The notes: generated from the sequence alone by a model not told the origin. 62,951 bases of DNA from Aeromonas aquatica (GCF_000764655.1 NZ_JRGL01000130.1:1-62951), one strand, 5' to 3'; shown: positions 26,105 to 38,115, counted from the stretch's first letter. Translations and numbers: made by a program.

Positions 26105-27238
26105 TCAGAAGCTGTAACCCATCTTCAGGTAGATGCCGGAGTTGTTGTCCTTGCCCATGGCGTACTCGAGGTTGGCGACGATGCCCTCCTCGGGCTTGAG
26201 CAGGTACTGCACGCCCGCGCCCCAGGCCGGGTAGACGTTGTCGCTGTCACCGCAGTCCAGGGACTCCCCGTTCACCGCATCGCCGTAGAGGCAGGCCACC
26301 CCGGCGAAAGCCGTCAGGGTCCAGCGTTCGGCCAGCTTGTAGCGCTCCTCCACTTCCACCGCCGACATGTGCTGTGCCAGGTATTCCCCCGGGGTGTAGC
26401 CACGCAGATAGATGGGTGAATAGGAGCCGCTCGGCGCGTCGTTGGAGAACTGGTTGCGGTTGCGCCAAGCCAGCACATGCCCATCGCCGTGGCTCCAGTA
26501 GCCGCGATAATCCACCCTATAGATGTCGAAGTCCTGCTCTCCGCCCAGTTCTTCCCGATAGGCCAGATTGTTGACGTTGAGGTACCAGCCCTTGGTCGCG
26601 CTGAAGTCGCTGTCACGGGAATCATGTTGCACCACCAGCCCCAGGCCTCCCGAGGTAAAGCCCGCCAGCCCCAGCTCGTCCAGGATAAGCTCGGACTGGG
26701 CATCCTGGCCCTTTATTTCGTAGTTGGAGTAGGCCGCCATGCCGCCGACAAACCAGTCCCCCTCCACCCGATAGAGATAGCGGAAGAAGGCCGAGTTGAA
26801 GTTGTCATTGGTTTCGAGGGCGTGGCCAGAGCCCAGGTAATTCTCGTAGTCGTTGTTGATGTCGCCCGAGATCACGCCGCCGACGATGCGGTGGTGATCC
26901 GCCCCGAAGGAGGTCTTGGCAAACACGCTGGCGATCAGGGATTCCGAGGTGGTGTACTTGGCCGAGACGGTGAACAGCGAGGGCCGCGACTTCTCATCGA
27001 ACTGGTGCAGATAGCCCACCATCATGCCTGCCGCCGTGTCCAGCTTGGGGCTGGAGCTGAGCAGGGGCACGAACAGCCAGGGCGAGCGTTCGGCCTTCTT
27101 CTCCTTCGGATTGCTCTCCTTGCCATCCTGGCTGGTCTCTGTCGTCTCCTCGCCACCAGCGGGGGCGGAGGCATACAGAGGGAATGCGGCCAGTGTCAGT
27201 GCCAGGCCGGTCAGGAGGGGTAAGGTTGAGTTGAGCAT
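26105..27238 (-). CDS. Outer-membrane beta-barrel protein (BamA/TamA-like surface antigen type)
   Basis: A 377-residue protein. The Sec signal (about 1-24, cut after YASA) is followed by a charged linker rich in Glu and Lys (about 25-50). The rest alternates polar and hydrophobic residues like a barrel and ends MGYSF, with the terminal Phe needed for Bam recognition. Segments such as GLGLVVQHDSRDSDFSATKG and YLRGYTPGEY recall the Bac_surface_Ag barrel of BamA/TamA, the latter resembling its RGF-type motif. No POTRA domains are present, so it is a barrel-only member of unknown function. Start ATG 27238; the ribosome site is weak. Confidence 0.78.
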   Translation of the reverse strand: MLNSTLPLLTGLALTLAAFPLYASAPAGGEETTETSQDGKESNPKEKKAERSPWLFVPLLSSSPKLDTAAGMMVGYLHQFDEKSRPSLFTVSAKYTTSESLIASVFAKTSFGADHHRIVGGVISGDINNDYENYLGSGHALETNDNFNSAFFRYLYRVEGDWFVGGMAAYSNYEIKGQDAQSELILDELGLAGFTSGGLGLVVQHDSRDSDFSATKGWYLNVNNLAYREELGGEQDFDIYRVDYRGYWSHGDGHVLAWRNRNQFSNDAPSGSYSPIYLRGYTPGEYLAQHMSAVEVEERYKLAERWTLTAFAGVACLYGDAVNGESLDCGDSDNVYPAWGAGVQYLLKPEEGIVANLEYAMGKDNNSGIYLKMGYSF

Positions 27239-27458
27239 CTGGCTATGGGGTCCACACAGGATCCTGTGCAACGCACCGACGGCGCAAGGCCGCCCGGCGC
27301 TGCAGGCGCGATCCATTTCAGGTTATCGGCCAGGGGCCGGAAAAGGGCGCCAAGGATATCGGCATACGCCGACCCCTTCTACCTAAAGCTGGTTAGCCAT
27401 ACAGCCACCCTACAGCTTCGCTGGCAGATTGGCTCAGATGAGGATTTCCCAAAGAAAA

Positions 27459-27478
27459 ACCCCTGCCGAGGCAGGGGT
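27459..27478 (-). terminator. Terminator of the fdhD-ydeP operon
   Basis: Stem ACCCCTGCC/GGCAGGGGT with a 2-base apex. The minus strand continues TTTTTCTTT, a good leftward terminator 25 bp after the ydeP-type gene. Confidence 0.85.
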
Positions 27479-27502
27479 CTGGAGGGACGGAAGGCTTACA
27501 GC

Positions 27503-29783
<2,281 letters not shown>

Positions 29784-29800
<17 letters not shown>

Positions 29801-30569
29801 GGGAGTCTCCGAACTGATCCTGGGCCCCTGGGCTGGCATAGCAGACCGGGGCATCGGATCTGGGCACATGAATGAGGGTCAGGTTGTATTTCAGGGCCAG
29901 TCGCACCGCGAGCTGGCTGGGAGAAGCAAGGCTGATGAGGTGGGCGGCGCCAAATTGCACCGCCTTGTGAATGAGTTCGCTGCCGCAGCGGCTGGTGATG
30001 ACCAGGGTGTGGGCCTGCGCGGGCTGGCGCAGTTGCATGCCGATGAGCTTGTCCAGCGCGTTGTGGCGGCCTATGTCTTCCCGGCAGGCCAGGATCTCGC
30101 CGCGATCATCCAGCGCCAGGGCGGCATGGAGGGCGCCGCTCTGGCGAGCCTTGCTCTGCCAAAGGGCGATGCGATCCCGCAGATCCCGCAGACACTCGGT
30201 ATCCAAGGGGGCGCCCGGGGTCAGCGGGGTCAACTCGGGAAGCGCATGCTCTATGGCCTCCACCCCGCAGATGCCGCAGCCGCTCGCCCCGGCCAGGCGA
30301 CGCTTGCGCTGGCCAAGCGCTGCCAGGCAGCGGTTGGCTATGGTGATGTCAAGCACGACGCCGTGCTCCGAGGGGGTGATCTGGATGTCGTGCACATCGT
30401 GATTGCCCCCTATGATGCCCTCGCCAAACAGGAAGCCGATGGCGAAGTCGTCGAGATCATCCGGGGTGGCCATCATGACGGCGTGGTTGATGCCATTGAT
30501 GTTGACGGACACGGCCACCTCTTCCACCAGCTCATCCAGCCTGGGCAACCGTGAATTGAATGGGATCAT
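29784..30569 (-). CDS. fdhD: Formate dehydrogenase accessory sulfurtransferase
   Basis: A 261-residue protein that passes sulfur from IscS to the molybdenum cofactor of formate-dehydrogenase-type enzymes. The flexible loop with the two catalytic cysteines reads GASGCGICGVEAIEH near 120. C-terminal landmarks are ACREDIGRHNALDK and VITSRCGSELIHKA. The 3' end overlaps the molybdoenzyme gene by 17 bp, forming a two-gene operon. It is divergent from a LysR gene 161 bp away. The ribosome site before ATG 30569 is weak. Confidence 0.95.
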
Positions 30570-30640
30570 GCGAGACGCTTATAACGTGTATTCGGGCCTC
30601 AAGTTTAGATAAGTCAGTCCCCCAAAACCAATGAAACAAA

Positions 30641-30656
30641 TCTATTCACCGATAGA
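30641..30656. promoter_or_regulatory. Candidate LysR operator between fdhD and its regulator
   Basis: TCTAT-TCACCG-ATAGA, a perfect 5-bp-arm inverted repeat with a T-N11-A style core, sits midway between the divergent fdhD and LysR starts. Short palindromes of this type are common LysR sites. Evidence is positional only. Confidence 0.4.
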
Positions 30657-30730
30657 AAACCTCTATTGCCATGGCGATGTCGATTGATTAACTTTGTCAG
30701 CCATCCTCCACGCCAGGCGCTTCCTCTTCG

Positions 30731-31609
30731 ATGAACATCAAGCAGTTGCACTATTTCTACGAGCTGGCCCAGCACCGCCACTTCGCCAAGGCGGCCAAGG
30801 CCTGCTTCATCACCCAGCCGACCCTGTCCGCCAGCATCACGGCGCTGGAAAAATCCCTCGGCACCGAGCTGGTGGTGCGCAACAGCCAGTTCGTGGCGCT
30901 GACCCAGGCGGGGGAAGTGGTGCTGCGCCACGCCGAGCGCATGCTGCTGGAGCAGGACGCCATGCGCCAGGAGTTGAGCCTGTTTGGCGGCGCGCTCTCG
31001 GGGGTCCTGCGCATCGGCATGGTGCCCCAGTCGAGCATCGACATCATGCCGCTGCTCAAGCGCTTCAACGACGCCTTCCCCAAGGTCAGCCTGCGCCTGT
31101 CGGTGATGACCCACGGCACCCTGCTCGAGCAGCTGGATCTGCACCAGACCGACATCGGCCTCGGCTTTGACGAGCTGCTCACCGAGCATCAGCGCCGCGC
31201 CCTCGACGTCCAGTTGCGCCACCCCAATCCCATGGCGCTGCTGGGGCCCCTGCCCCCGCACCTCTCCCCGAGCCAGCCCCTGAGGCTGGCGGACTTGCAG
31301 GATCTCCCCCTGATACTGCCGAGCGCCACCATGCAGTTTCGTCGCTATTTCGACGAGGCCGCCGCCCGCCAGCAGCTCAGCCTGCGGGTGGTGCTGGAGA
31401 CAGACTCCCTGTTCCATCTGGCCAACGGGGTGAGCCACGGGCTCGGCTGCGCCGTGGTCAGTGCCGGCATCGCCGCCACCGCCCATCAACTCTTCAAGCT
31501 GCCCTGCCACCCCTTGAGCGATGCGAGCGCCGGCACCATCGCCTTCATCACCCGCAAGCACAGCGTCACCCCCGCCATGAAGGCCTTTCTCGGCCTGCTG
31601 CAGGAGTGA
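30731..31609 (+). CDS. LysR-type regulator of the fdhD-ydeP operon
   Basis: A 292-residue LysR protein starting MNIKQLHYFYELAQHRHF. The HTH includes ITQPTLSASITALEKSL. The effector domain carries VLRIGMVPQSS and DIGLGFDEL. Divergent placement from fdhD suggests it controls formate or molybdoenzyme genes; a LysR gene next to fdhD is a recurring arrangement in gammaproteobacteria. The upstream ribosome site is poor, so translation may be low. Its ligand is unknown. Confidence 0.87.
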   Translation: MNIKQLHYFYELAQHRHFAKAAKACFITQPTLSASITALEKSLGTELVVRNSQFVALTQAGEVVLRHAERMLLEQDAMRQELSLFGGALSGVLRIGMVPQSSIDIMPLLKRFNDAFPKVSLRLSVMTHGTLLEQLDLHQTDIGLGFDELLTEHQRRALDVQLRHPNPMALLGPLPPHLSPSQPLRLADLQDLPLILPSATMQFRRYFDEAAARQQLSLRVVLETDSLFHLANGVSHGLGCAVVSAGIAATAHQLFKLPCHPLSDASAGTIAFITRKHSVTPAMKAFLGLLQE

Positions 31610-31683
31610 GTCACCCCGCAGGGCTACGAGGCTCAACGCGAGTTAAGCCCGCCTTCTGCGGCCGACAAGCCTGTGCTGGCCAA

Positions 31684-31712
31684 TAAAAAAACGCCCCTGA
31701 GGGCGTTTTTTC
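31684..31712. terminator. Bidirectional terminator, LysR and ImpA-like genes
   Basis: AAAAAACGCCC/GGGCGTTTTTT with a 4-base loop, flanked by A and T runs on both sides. It serves both convergent genes. Confidence 0.9.
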
Positions 31713-31716
31713 TTTA

Positions 31717-34700
31717 TTAGGGAATAGGACAGCTGGCCGGCGATCCCTGGTCGCGAGACCAGAGGGTGCTGCCATCTGCCTCAGAGAGGGGCAGGAATGT
31801 CAGCCCCTCGCTCATGTTGGCGGGCGGGAGATCGTCCTCCAGCACGTACATCCCCATGGGCAGGACGCCCGAGGGCTGGTTCGCCTCCACCTGAGCGGCG
31901 GCAAGCGTCGAGTAGCGCAGACCCAGCAGATCGAAGTGGCTGCGCCAGTCCAGGCCGGTGAGCCTGCCGAGGGCAACCAGCATGAAGTCGTTGCCAGGTA
32001 TGTCTCGCACCTGCTTGCCGCCATAGACCCCATGCCCCTGGAAGGGGAAGAGGCCAAAGCCGAGCCTGTCCCTGTTGGCATTCCAGTCGCTCTCGTTGTC
32101 GGCAACGGCGCCGAAGATCCGTGAATGCTGGTAGAGCAGGGTGAAGATATTGAAGCCGTTGCTCAGACGGGTGCCGTCCGCCAGCCTCATGCCGTGGGCG
32201 CGCAGCGCCATCTGGATATAAAATGCCATGCGATAGCCGTTGTGGACCGCATAGGCATTGCTCTGCCAGGGCGCCTCGTAGCGACTCTCCCCCGCATCCA
32301 GCACCTTGCAGTTGGCCCCCAGCACCACCCGGTTGCCGCTCTTATCCTTCAGCCCGGCCGCGTCGGACATGAAGGCGTAGAACAGATCCTTGTGATTCAT
32401 GTGACCATCTTTGATGGGCGCCGTATTGCCGTCGCGCAGATAGTGGGCCTGCCACTTCACCACATAGGGGAAGATGTTGTTGGAGTTCTCCCCGGCCCGG
32501 CTGCCATAGCCGCGCCAGTTGTCGGCATCGCTGGCGGCGGCATAATGCACATTCAGGCGCTGGGTTTGCAGGTTGTGCCCCAGCTCGTGATTGTCCAGCC
32601 AACCGGTCGGGCTGATGCTGCCGGAAGAGTCCCAGGGGTTGCCGCTGCAGCCGACCCCGCAATGGGCATTCTGGTCGTAGTTGGCGTGCTGGATAATAGT
32701 GCGGGTATGCAGTGATTCGTCGATACACTGATCCCCCAGCAGCACGACACAGGCGCGCCGGACCTCGTCAGGCAGCGACTCCTCCAGGCGCTTGCCCTGG
32801 ATCTTGAAGCCCGCCAGGGTATAGACGCTGTTGATGTGATCCCGGGAGATGCTCTCCAGCAGGGCATCGGTGTCGGCAATGGTCCCCCCGATGGCCCCGG
32901 TGAAGCGATCCCGCCGCAGATGCTGCTCGGCGCCATCGGCCCTGAGATCGACATGGGGCAGCTCGGTCTGATCCAGCCGCTCGTTGAAGTCCCGGACCTG
33001 CTGCTCATCACTGAAGTCCAGGATGGCTGGATGGCGGGTCACGCCGGTGGCGGTCACCTCCACTTGCAGCGCCCCGTCTCCCCCCTCCAGATAGAGATAG
33101 ACAGGGCCCCCATAGGGCGAGGTGAAGCTGACGCTGCCGCCCTTGTTCAGAGGAAGCCGCCCGCTGGCCAACTCCAGCGGCGCCCGATAGACCTTCTGCT
33201 CATAGGCCCTGTTGGTATTGGGTCTGTGGTAATTGAGCCGAATGGTAGCGGAAACATCCGCAGTATCCGTGCGACTCAGGGTGATACGCTGCCCCGGCAG
33301 GGCATACCAGCCCGTCGAGGTCCACTGCCCGGAATAGGGCACCGAGATGCGGCGGCTGTCGCTGATGACGGCGGGATAGGCGTAATGGGCCTGATCTCCC
33401 TTGAACACCTGGCTGCGATCGACGACGTACTCCCCCAGATCGGGCTGGGCCGGGTTGCGAGCACGGGCATAGCTCACCAGCCAGTCGGCAAACATCGCCC
33501 GCTGCCAGGCCTGATGCTCGTCCCAGGCGATGGGGTAATCGATGGCGACGCGGTATTTGTCGGCCAGCAGCAGGCTGGCCGGCAACAGTGCCAAGCCGTC
33601 GCGGGCGAAGGGGCTGATCCCCGCCTTGTCCAGGGTGATGGCGGCATTCCTGAGCCAGTCGGCGCCATTCTTGAACTGCAGATTGAACTCATCGACACCG
33701 CCGCAATTGAGGAAGTTGCCGCTGCAGGCATCCAGCCATTGGGTGCTGAATTCCCCCTCCTTAAGGTTGCTCAGCAGCGTATCGACCGCCATCAGCTGGG
33801 GATCTGGCGCCATGATGGTGCTCGCCGCCAGATTGCTGACCTTGAGCTTCGACCAGTAGTTGCCCCAGGTCACCAGCCCCATCTCCAGATAGAGGGGCGC
33901 CAGCAGGGGGCTCGCCTCTCGCCGGTAGTTGGAGAGCAGCAGCGGGATCCCGGCGGCCTTCGCCTTGGCGATGGCCTGGGCTATGCCCTGGTATCCCAGC
34001 CCCTGGCGATCGAGGTCGCTTATCACGATGAGATCCGGCGCCATGCGGTCGATGCAGGCGCCGAGGGCCTGATAATCGCACTCATCGGCCTGGTTGATGC
34101 TGTGCGCGTCCGGATACATGGCCTTGAGCCAGTCCCGGATCCCCTCGTTATGGGGGAAATACCAGCTGTCGGCGCGACTCGGCACCTGGGCGGTCAGGAT
34201 GCGAAGACCATCGTCATCACTATCCCTCCCCCGGGTCAGCCAGCCGATCAGCCCCTTGAGCAGTGCCTCGCTCTGGGGCGTGCGATCCACCGCAAACAGA
34301 TTCGCCCCCATGGCTGCCCGGCGATAGTCATCTTGCTCGGAGACCATCACCAGGCCGCGGATCTCGCTCTCCCCCTTGCCATTGATGTTGGAGGGGAGCA
34401 GGGTCACTGTGTTTTCGGGCTGGAAGCTGGAGAAGGTGATGGAGTCGTGGCTCGGGTTCCAGCTGATGGCCCCCAGACCCTGATAGAGGGTGCGGACCAG
34501 CTCGGTGCGACGCGCCTCGCTGTCGGCGATGGCGCCACGGGCATGGGCGATCAGCTCCACGTCGCTGGCGAGGGCGTGATCCTCACGGGCAATGGCATGG
34601 GTGGCATGCTTGATGAAGCGAGCCGACACCTGACAATCGGCGCCCATGGGGCCTGTGATGTAGTCGTGCCCCTGCAGGGTGCCGTCACAGCCCTCTATGC

Positions 34701-35151
34701 GCTCCAGCACGAAGCCGGCGTCGGGCGCTAGGGTGAAACGCCCCCGCTCACCGGCGCTCAGGCGCAGGCTGGCCGGGGTCAGCCGCCCACCCTGGCTGCT
34801 CTGGGTGGTGGCCTCGAAATAGACGGGGGCCGTCTCCTGAGTGAAGCTCGCCGAGACCTGGCAATCGCCGCGCATGGGGCCCGTGGTATAGGTGAGGCCA
34901 TCCAGCGTCCCCTCACAGCCCGCAATCTGCGCCAACACATAGCCCGCGTCGGGCGCTACGGTGAAACTGCCCCGCTCGCCCGCGCTCAGGCGCAGGCTGG
35001 CCGGGCTCAACTGCCCACCCTGGGTGCTCCGGGTGGATGCCTCGAAATGGTCTGTTGTCGTGGGGGGAATGGCATCGTCTTTCCCGCCCTCTCCACCACC
35101 ACATCCGTTCATGACAAGGGCCAGCAAGGGTGTGAGAATCACTCTTCTCAT
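31717..35151 (-). CDS. ImpA-family / M60-like metalloprotease lipoprotein
   Basis: Very large secreted or surface protease (1144 residues). A short signal ends in NGCGGG, so Cys17 is a probable lipid site although the lipobox is atypical. Residues about 37-105 and 110-178 are two tandem copies of a bacterial repeat domain (STQGGQLSPASLRLSAGERG and SSQGGRLTPASLRLSAGERG). The body follows ImpA/AcfD-type proteins. The zinc site HELGH is at 855-859, with Glu888 in GENSNNIF as likely third ligand, a gluzincin arrangement. ImpA and SslE/AcfD relatives cleave glycoproteins such as mucins. GAGGAGGA precedes the ATG. Longer than P. aeruginosa ImpA (about 920), mostly by the N-terminal repeats. Confidence 0.88.
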   Translation of the reverse strand: MRRVILTPLLALVMNGCGGGEGGKDDAIPPTTTDHFEASTRSTQGGQLSPASLRLSAGERGSFTVAPDAGYVLAQIAGCEGTLDGLTYTTGPMRGDCQVSASFTQETAPVYFEATTQSSQGGRLTPASLRLSAGERGRFTLAPDAGFVLERIEGCDGTLQGHDYITGPMGADCQVSARFIKHATHAIAREDHALASDVELIAHARGAIADSEARRTELVRTLYQGLGAISWNPSHDSITFSSFQPENTVTLLPSNINGKGESEIRGLVMVSEQDDYRRAAMGANLFAVDRTPQSEALLKGLIGWLTRGRDSDDDGLRILTAQVPSRADSWYFPHNEGIRDWLKAMYPDAHSINQADECDYQALGACIDRMAPDLIVISDLDRQGLGYQGIAQAIAKAKAAGIPLLLSNYRREASPLLAPLYLEMGLVTWGNYWSKLKVSNLAASTIMAPDPQLMAVDTLLSNLKEGEFSTQWLDACSGNFLNCGGVDEFNLQFKNGADWLRNAAITLDKAGISPFARDGLALLPASLLLADKYRVAIDYPIAWDEHQAWQRAMFADWLVSYARARNPAQPDLGEYVVDRSQVFKGDQAHYAYPAVISDSRRISVPYSGQWTSTGWYALPGQRITLSRTDTADVSATIRLNYHRPNTNRAYEQKVYRAPLELASGRLPLNKGGSVSFTSPYGGPVYLYLEGGDGALQVEVTATGVTRHPAILDFSDEQQVRDFNERLDQTELPHVDLRADGAEQHLRRDRFTGAIGGTIADTDALLESISRDHINSVYTLAGFKIQGKRLEESLPDEVRRACVVLLGDQCIDESLHTRTIIQHANYDQNAHCGVGCSGNPWDSSGSISPTGWLDNHELGHNLQTQRLNVHYAAASDADNWRGYGSRAGENSNNIFPYVVKWQAHYLRDGNTAPIKDGHMNHKDLFYAFMSDAAGLKDKSGNRVVLGANCKVLDAGESRYEAPWQSNAYAVHNGYRMAFYIQMALRAHGMRLADGTRLSNGFNIFTLLYQHSRIFGAVADNESDWNANRDRLGFGLFPFQGHGVYGGKQVRDIPGNDFMLVALGRLTGLDWRSHFDLLGLRYSTLAAAQVEANQPSGVLPMGMYVLEDDLPPANMSEGLTFLPLSEADGSTLWSRDQGSPASCPIP

Positions 35152-35359
35152 CTTCTATCCTCCTCTACTACCAGGCTGTTTGGGGCGGGCAGTGTAGGGG
35201 GCGTGCGGCGTAATTTCAACTCTGAACGAATCCCATTTTAGGCCCCGACCAACCGGGATCGCCTTCTCTCGCCTGGCGGCACCTCATTCCCCCGGGGCGG
35301 TCGACGCCGCAGGGGTATGGCAGTCCCTTCCATGGCGGTCCGGGCTGCGCAAATAGCGT

Positions 35360-35649
35360 TCAGTTCGCCTCGGCGCGCTTATCCAGGGCCGAGACGAAGA
35401 CGCTCGCCAGTGCGGGGGCGGAGAAGGGGTTTTGGCCGGTGATCAACTCACGGACGATGACGACCTTAGATGTCCATTCGGCGGCGAAGCGCATCTGACC
35501 ACCGGCTTGAGCCATCGCCTTGACCGGGTAATAGCGGAGTTTCCCCCCTTGAGCGAGCCTTCAAACGCGGCTTCCTCCGCAGCGGAGAAGATGGTCATCT
35601 GGTAGCCGGCGTCGATCCAGTGACTGGCGCTGGCCGGTTGACCCACCAT
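35360..35649 (-). pseudogene. Broken DJ-1/PfpI family (type 1 glutamine amidotransferase-like) gene
   Basis: The C-terminal half of a DJ-1/PfpI protein is readable in two frames. The first frame gives GYQMTIFSAAEEAAFEGSLK. The second gives KLRYYPVKAMAQAGGQMRF, then VRELITGQNPFSAPALAS, to a TGA at 35360-35362. The switch falls at a run of six C on the plus strand (35543-35548), so one frameshift breaks the gene. The N-terminal half with the nucleophile Cys is missing. 35650-35837 is more decayed: short coding-like stretches (NGTSDLAMHCGAEPLEQ) interrupted by stops, not identified. It lies directly after the MdaB-like gene, perhaps once in one operon. Confidence 0.8.
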
Positions 35650-35837
35650 CAGGCACTGCCCCCATGGGGCGCCAGCAAGTCCAGATGTTCCACTATCAGG
35701 GGCGTGGTCAACGCTATATTCTGCTACGTGGCCAGACGGTTGATCTGCTCGAGCGGCTCGGCCCCGCAGTGCATGGCCAGGTCGGAGGTGCCGTTGTGGA
35801 CACCCTCACCTCATTGTCGACCAGCATGTGATCGTCG

Positions 35838-36491
35838 TTAAAGGGGTGTAAGCGCCTCGTCCATCTTGATCTCCACCTGAGGCAGGGGGCTGCCCACGGG
35901 ATCAAAGATGGCATCCAGATGGCCACGCAATTCTTCAATAGCGCCTGCAACATCCGGCTGCTTCATCACATCGAAGCACGAGAAGGAGGGCAACACCTCT
36001 ACGCCACAGAACCTGTAGTTGGCCGTGTTGCTGACGAAGACGTCATCCACCGTTTTGCCCTCGAACAACATCTGCCCAGCATCGCCAAATGCCGCCCTCG
36101 GTGCATTCCAGGTCAGCGACAGCATGTACTGCTTGCCATGCATCTTGCCGCCCGAGCCATATTGCTTGCGCGGATCCTCGCGCGTCCTGCCATCACCCGA
36201 CAGAAAACGCTGCTGGAACATGCCCGCGGTAAATACCTCATCGACATACTTCTTGTAGATCCACGGCATGCCGAACCAGAAGACCGGCGATTGCAGGATG
36301 ATGATGTCTGCCCACAGATGCTTGTCGACCTCGCCCTGAACGTCGTAGCCCTGCTCTATGTATGTCTCCTTCACCGCATAGCCGCGCGCTGCCATCTCTT
36401 GCTTGATGACGCCTGCCAGGGTGCTGTTCAGCTTGCCGCCGGAGATGCCTTCAAAAAACTGATGTGCGTTGATGATCAATACGTTTTTCAT
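35838..36491 (-). CDS. MdaB-like NAD(P)H-dependent quinone oxidoreductase
   Basis: Flavodoxin-fold reductase of 217 residues, ATG 36491 with GAGGAAAAG upstream. The N-terminus MKNVLIINAHQFF is the flavin phosphate region. LQSPVFWFGMPWIYKKYVDE near 80 and the stretch around LSLTWNAPRAAFGD near 130 match modulator-of-drug-activity B proteins. These make two-electron quinone reductions and protect against quinone stress. It is divergent from a LysR gene (235 bp apart). DNA here looks less GC-rich, with codons unlike the neighbours, which suggests acquisition by transfer. The gene downstream on the same strand is broken. Confidence 0.88.
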   Translation of the reverse strand: MKNVLIINAHQFFEGISGGKLNSTLAGVIKQEMAARGYAVKETYIEQGYDVQGEVDKHLWADIIILQSPVFWFGMPWIYKKYVDEVFTAGMFQQRFLSGDGRTREDPRKQYGSGGKMHGKQYMLSLTWNAPRAAFGDAGQMLFEGKTVDDVFVSNTANYRFCGVEVLPSFSCFDVMKQPDVAGAIEELRGHLDAIFDPVGSPLPQVEIKMDEALTPL

Positions 36492-36726
36492 CGTCTTCTT
36501 TTCCTCAATAATCAATGGTCTGATGAGCCTTCTCACTTGCCTGTTGGTTTCGGCATCGCGCGTCTCATCACCCTGACAAGGGCGTCACGACACCTGAGGG
36601 AAAGAGGCACAAGGGCATGGCAATCTTGCGGATTGGTTTTCATGGGTGCCTCCTTCACGGTGAAGGCAACTATAGGCGCCGCATTAGCGCAGAAAAATAG
36701 CTTAATCCTGCACACCATATGAAGTT

Positions 36727-37635
36727 ATGCTTCAAGATATGAAACTCAATCAACTCGACGGCCTGATGGCCTTTTGGAAAGTCGCGGAGCATCGCGGCTT
36801 CACTGCCGCGTCTGCCGAACTGGAGGTATCGCCTTCGGCGTTGAGCCAGGCGATCAGGCAGCTGGAAGCGCGTCTCGGCGTACGCCTGCTCAATCGCACG
36901 ACACGCAGCGTGAGCCTGACGGAGGCTGGGGAGGACTATCTTGCCCGCATCGGTCCGGCACTCGGTCAGGTCATTGTGGCGGGTGAAGAGCTGAACGTCC
37001 TGCAAGGTGGGCCCACCGGCACATTACGCATCAATGCCGCACGCATTTCGACCTCAATGGTGTTGCAACCGCTGTTGGCAGGTTTCCTTCGTGAGCATCC
37101 GAACGTGAAACTTGAACTGACCAATGACGAAGGCTTCGTCGACATCGTCGAGCGGGGTTTCGATGCGGGCATTCGCATGGGAGAAGATCTGCACAAGGAC
37201 ATGGTCGCCCTTCCCCTTGGCGGCCCCATCACAGTCGCCATCGTCGCCTCTCCTGATTATCTCGCGCGCTTCCCCGCGCCCAGCCATCCGGACGACCTCG
37301 TGCAGCACAACTGCATCCGCTTCCGCTTCGCCGGAACAGGCGCGATCCACAAATGGGAGTTCAAGGTGAATGAGGAAATCGTCGAGTACGAGGTCAAGGG
37401 CAACCTGACCATTACGGACACCCTGTTCAGTACGGAGGCGGCACTGGAAGGCGTCGGGATCGCCTACACCTTTGAGCAGTTGGCCCTGCCACACATCAAG
37501 GCAAAGCGCCTGACGCGAGTCCTTGCACCGTTCTCGCCGACCTTTCCAGGCTTCTCTCTGTACTACCCCAGCCGGCATGATCAACCGTCCAAGTTGAAGG
37601 CATTCATCGAGTACGCGCGGCGGGCTGTCATCTGA
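36727..37635 (+). CDS. LysR-type regulator paired with the MdaB-like gene
   Basis: A 302-residue LysR protein. ATG 36727 is taken; ATG 36739 (MKLNQLDGLMAFWKVAEHRG) is an equally good start. The HTH includes LEVSPSALSQAIRQLEARLG. The effector domain has FVDIVERGFDAGIRMGE near 135, the CrgA-like subgroup often paired with quinone reductases or SDRs. Divergent from the reductase, so probably its quinone- or electrophile-responsive regulator. It shares the more moderate GC of that gene, supporting joint transfer of the pair. Confidence 0.87.
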   Translation: MLQDMKLNQLDGLMAFWKVAEHRGFTAASAELEVSPSALSQAIRQLEARLGVRLLNRTTRSVSLTEAGEDYLARIGPALGQVIVAGEELNVLQGGPTGTLRINAARISTSMVLQPLLAGFLREHPNVKLELTNDEGFVDIVERGFDAGIRMGEDLHKDMVALPLGGPITVAIVASPDYLARFPAPSHPDDLVQHNCIRFRFAGTGAIHKWEFKVNEEIVEYEVKGNLTITDTLFSTEAALEGVGIAYTFEQLALPHIKAKRLTRVLAPFSPTFPGFSLYYPSRHDQPSKLKAFIEYARRAVI

Positions 37636-37827
37636 GCAAGCCTGCTTTCTGCTGTTGCTGAACTGACCACTGGTGCTCAAAAACGCTCGTTCGCCCTTGT
37701 TACTCCTGCATAGTCGCTTGGGCTGGGATACACATGTCACCGAACCGGCAGATACCAGAGAGGATCGGCCGATTGCTCACAGCAATCAGTACGCTCACAT
37801 CATAGATAGGGTACGGAGACTGGAACC

Positions 37828-38075
37828 ATGGCAGAGATGACGGCTGGGTTGTACGCGAGAACAAGCGCAGACAAGCAACAGGGCGAGCTTGCTATGGACT
37901 GCCAGCCTATCCCGCATGCTGAGCAATTTATGGATGTCCGTCGGCAACGACAGCAGGCGTGCCGATCTTCCGAAGGTAGCAAATGTCTTAGGGACTGATG
38001 TATCGGGAACTGAGCCAGAAACGCATTGCAGATGCGATCAGTCATCCACACAAAGTGAATTACCAAGAGGTCTGA
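37828..38075 (+). pseudogene. Serine recombinase remnant
   Basis: From ATG 37828 the frame opens with a segment containing GLYARTSADKQQGEL, close to the serine-recombinase signature Y-x-R-x-S-x3-Q with the catalytic Ser in place. It loses similarity after about 25 residues and stops at 37996-37998. An overlapping TGATG opens a 25-residue frame (MYRELSQKRIADAISHPHK) ending at 38075, possibly a second fragment of the same gene. The remnant ends about 40 bp from the 3' end of the SRP RNA gene. Apart from it, 37636-38115 shows nothing recognisable. Confidence 0.5.
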
Positions 38076-38115
38076 AGGGGATTAGAGGTTGTAACTTATT
38101 GATCTGCAGAAACAA

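Noticed and set aside
32836..34731. 631-residue frame opposite the ImpA-like gene
   Set aside because: No recognisable domain, and the minus-strand gene has intact zinc-binding and repeat structure.
35443..35649. 68-residue frame as an intact small gene
   Set aside because: It is the first part of a frameshifted DJ-1/PfpI C-terminus; the second part continues in another frame.
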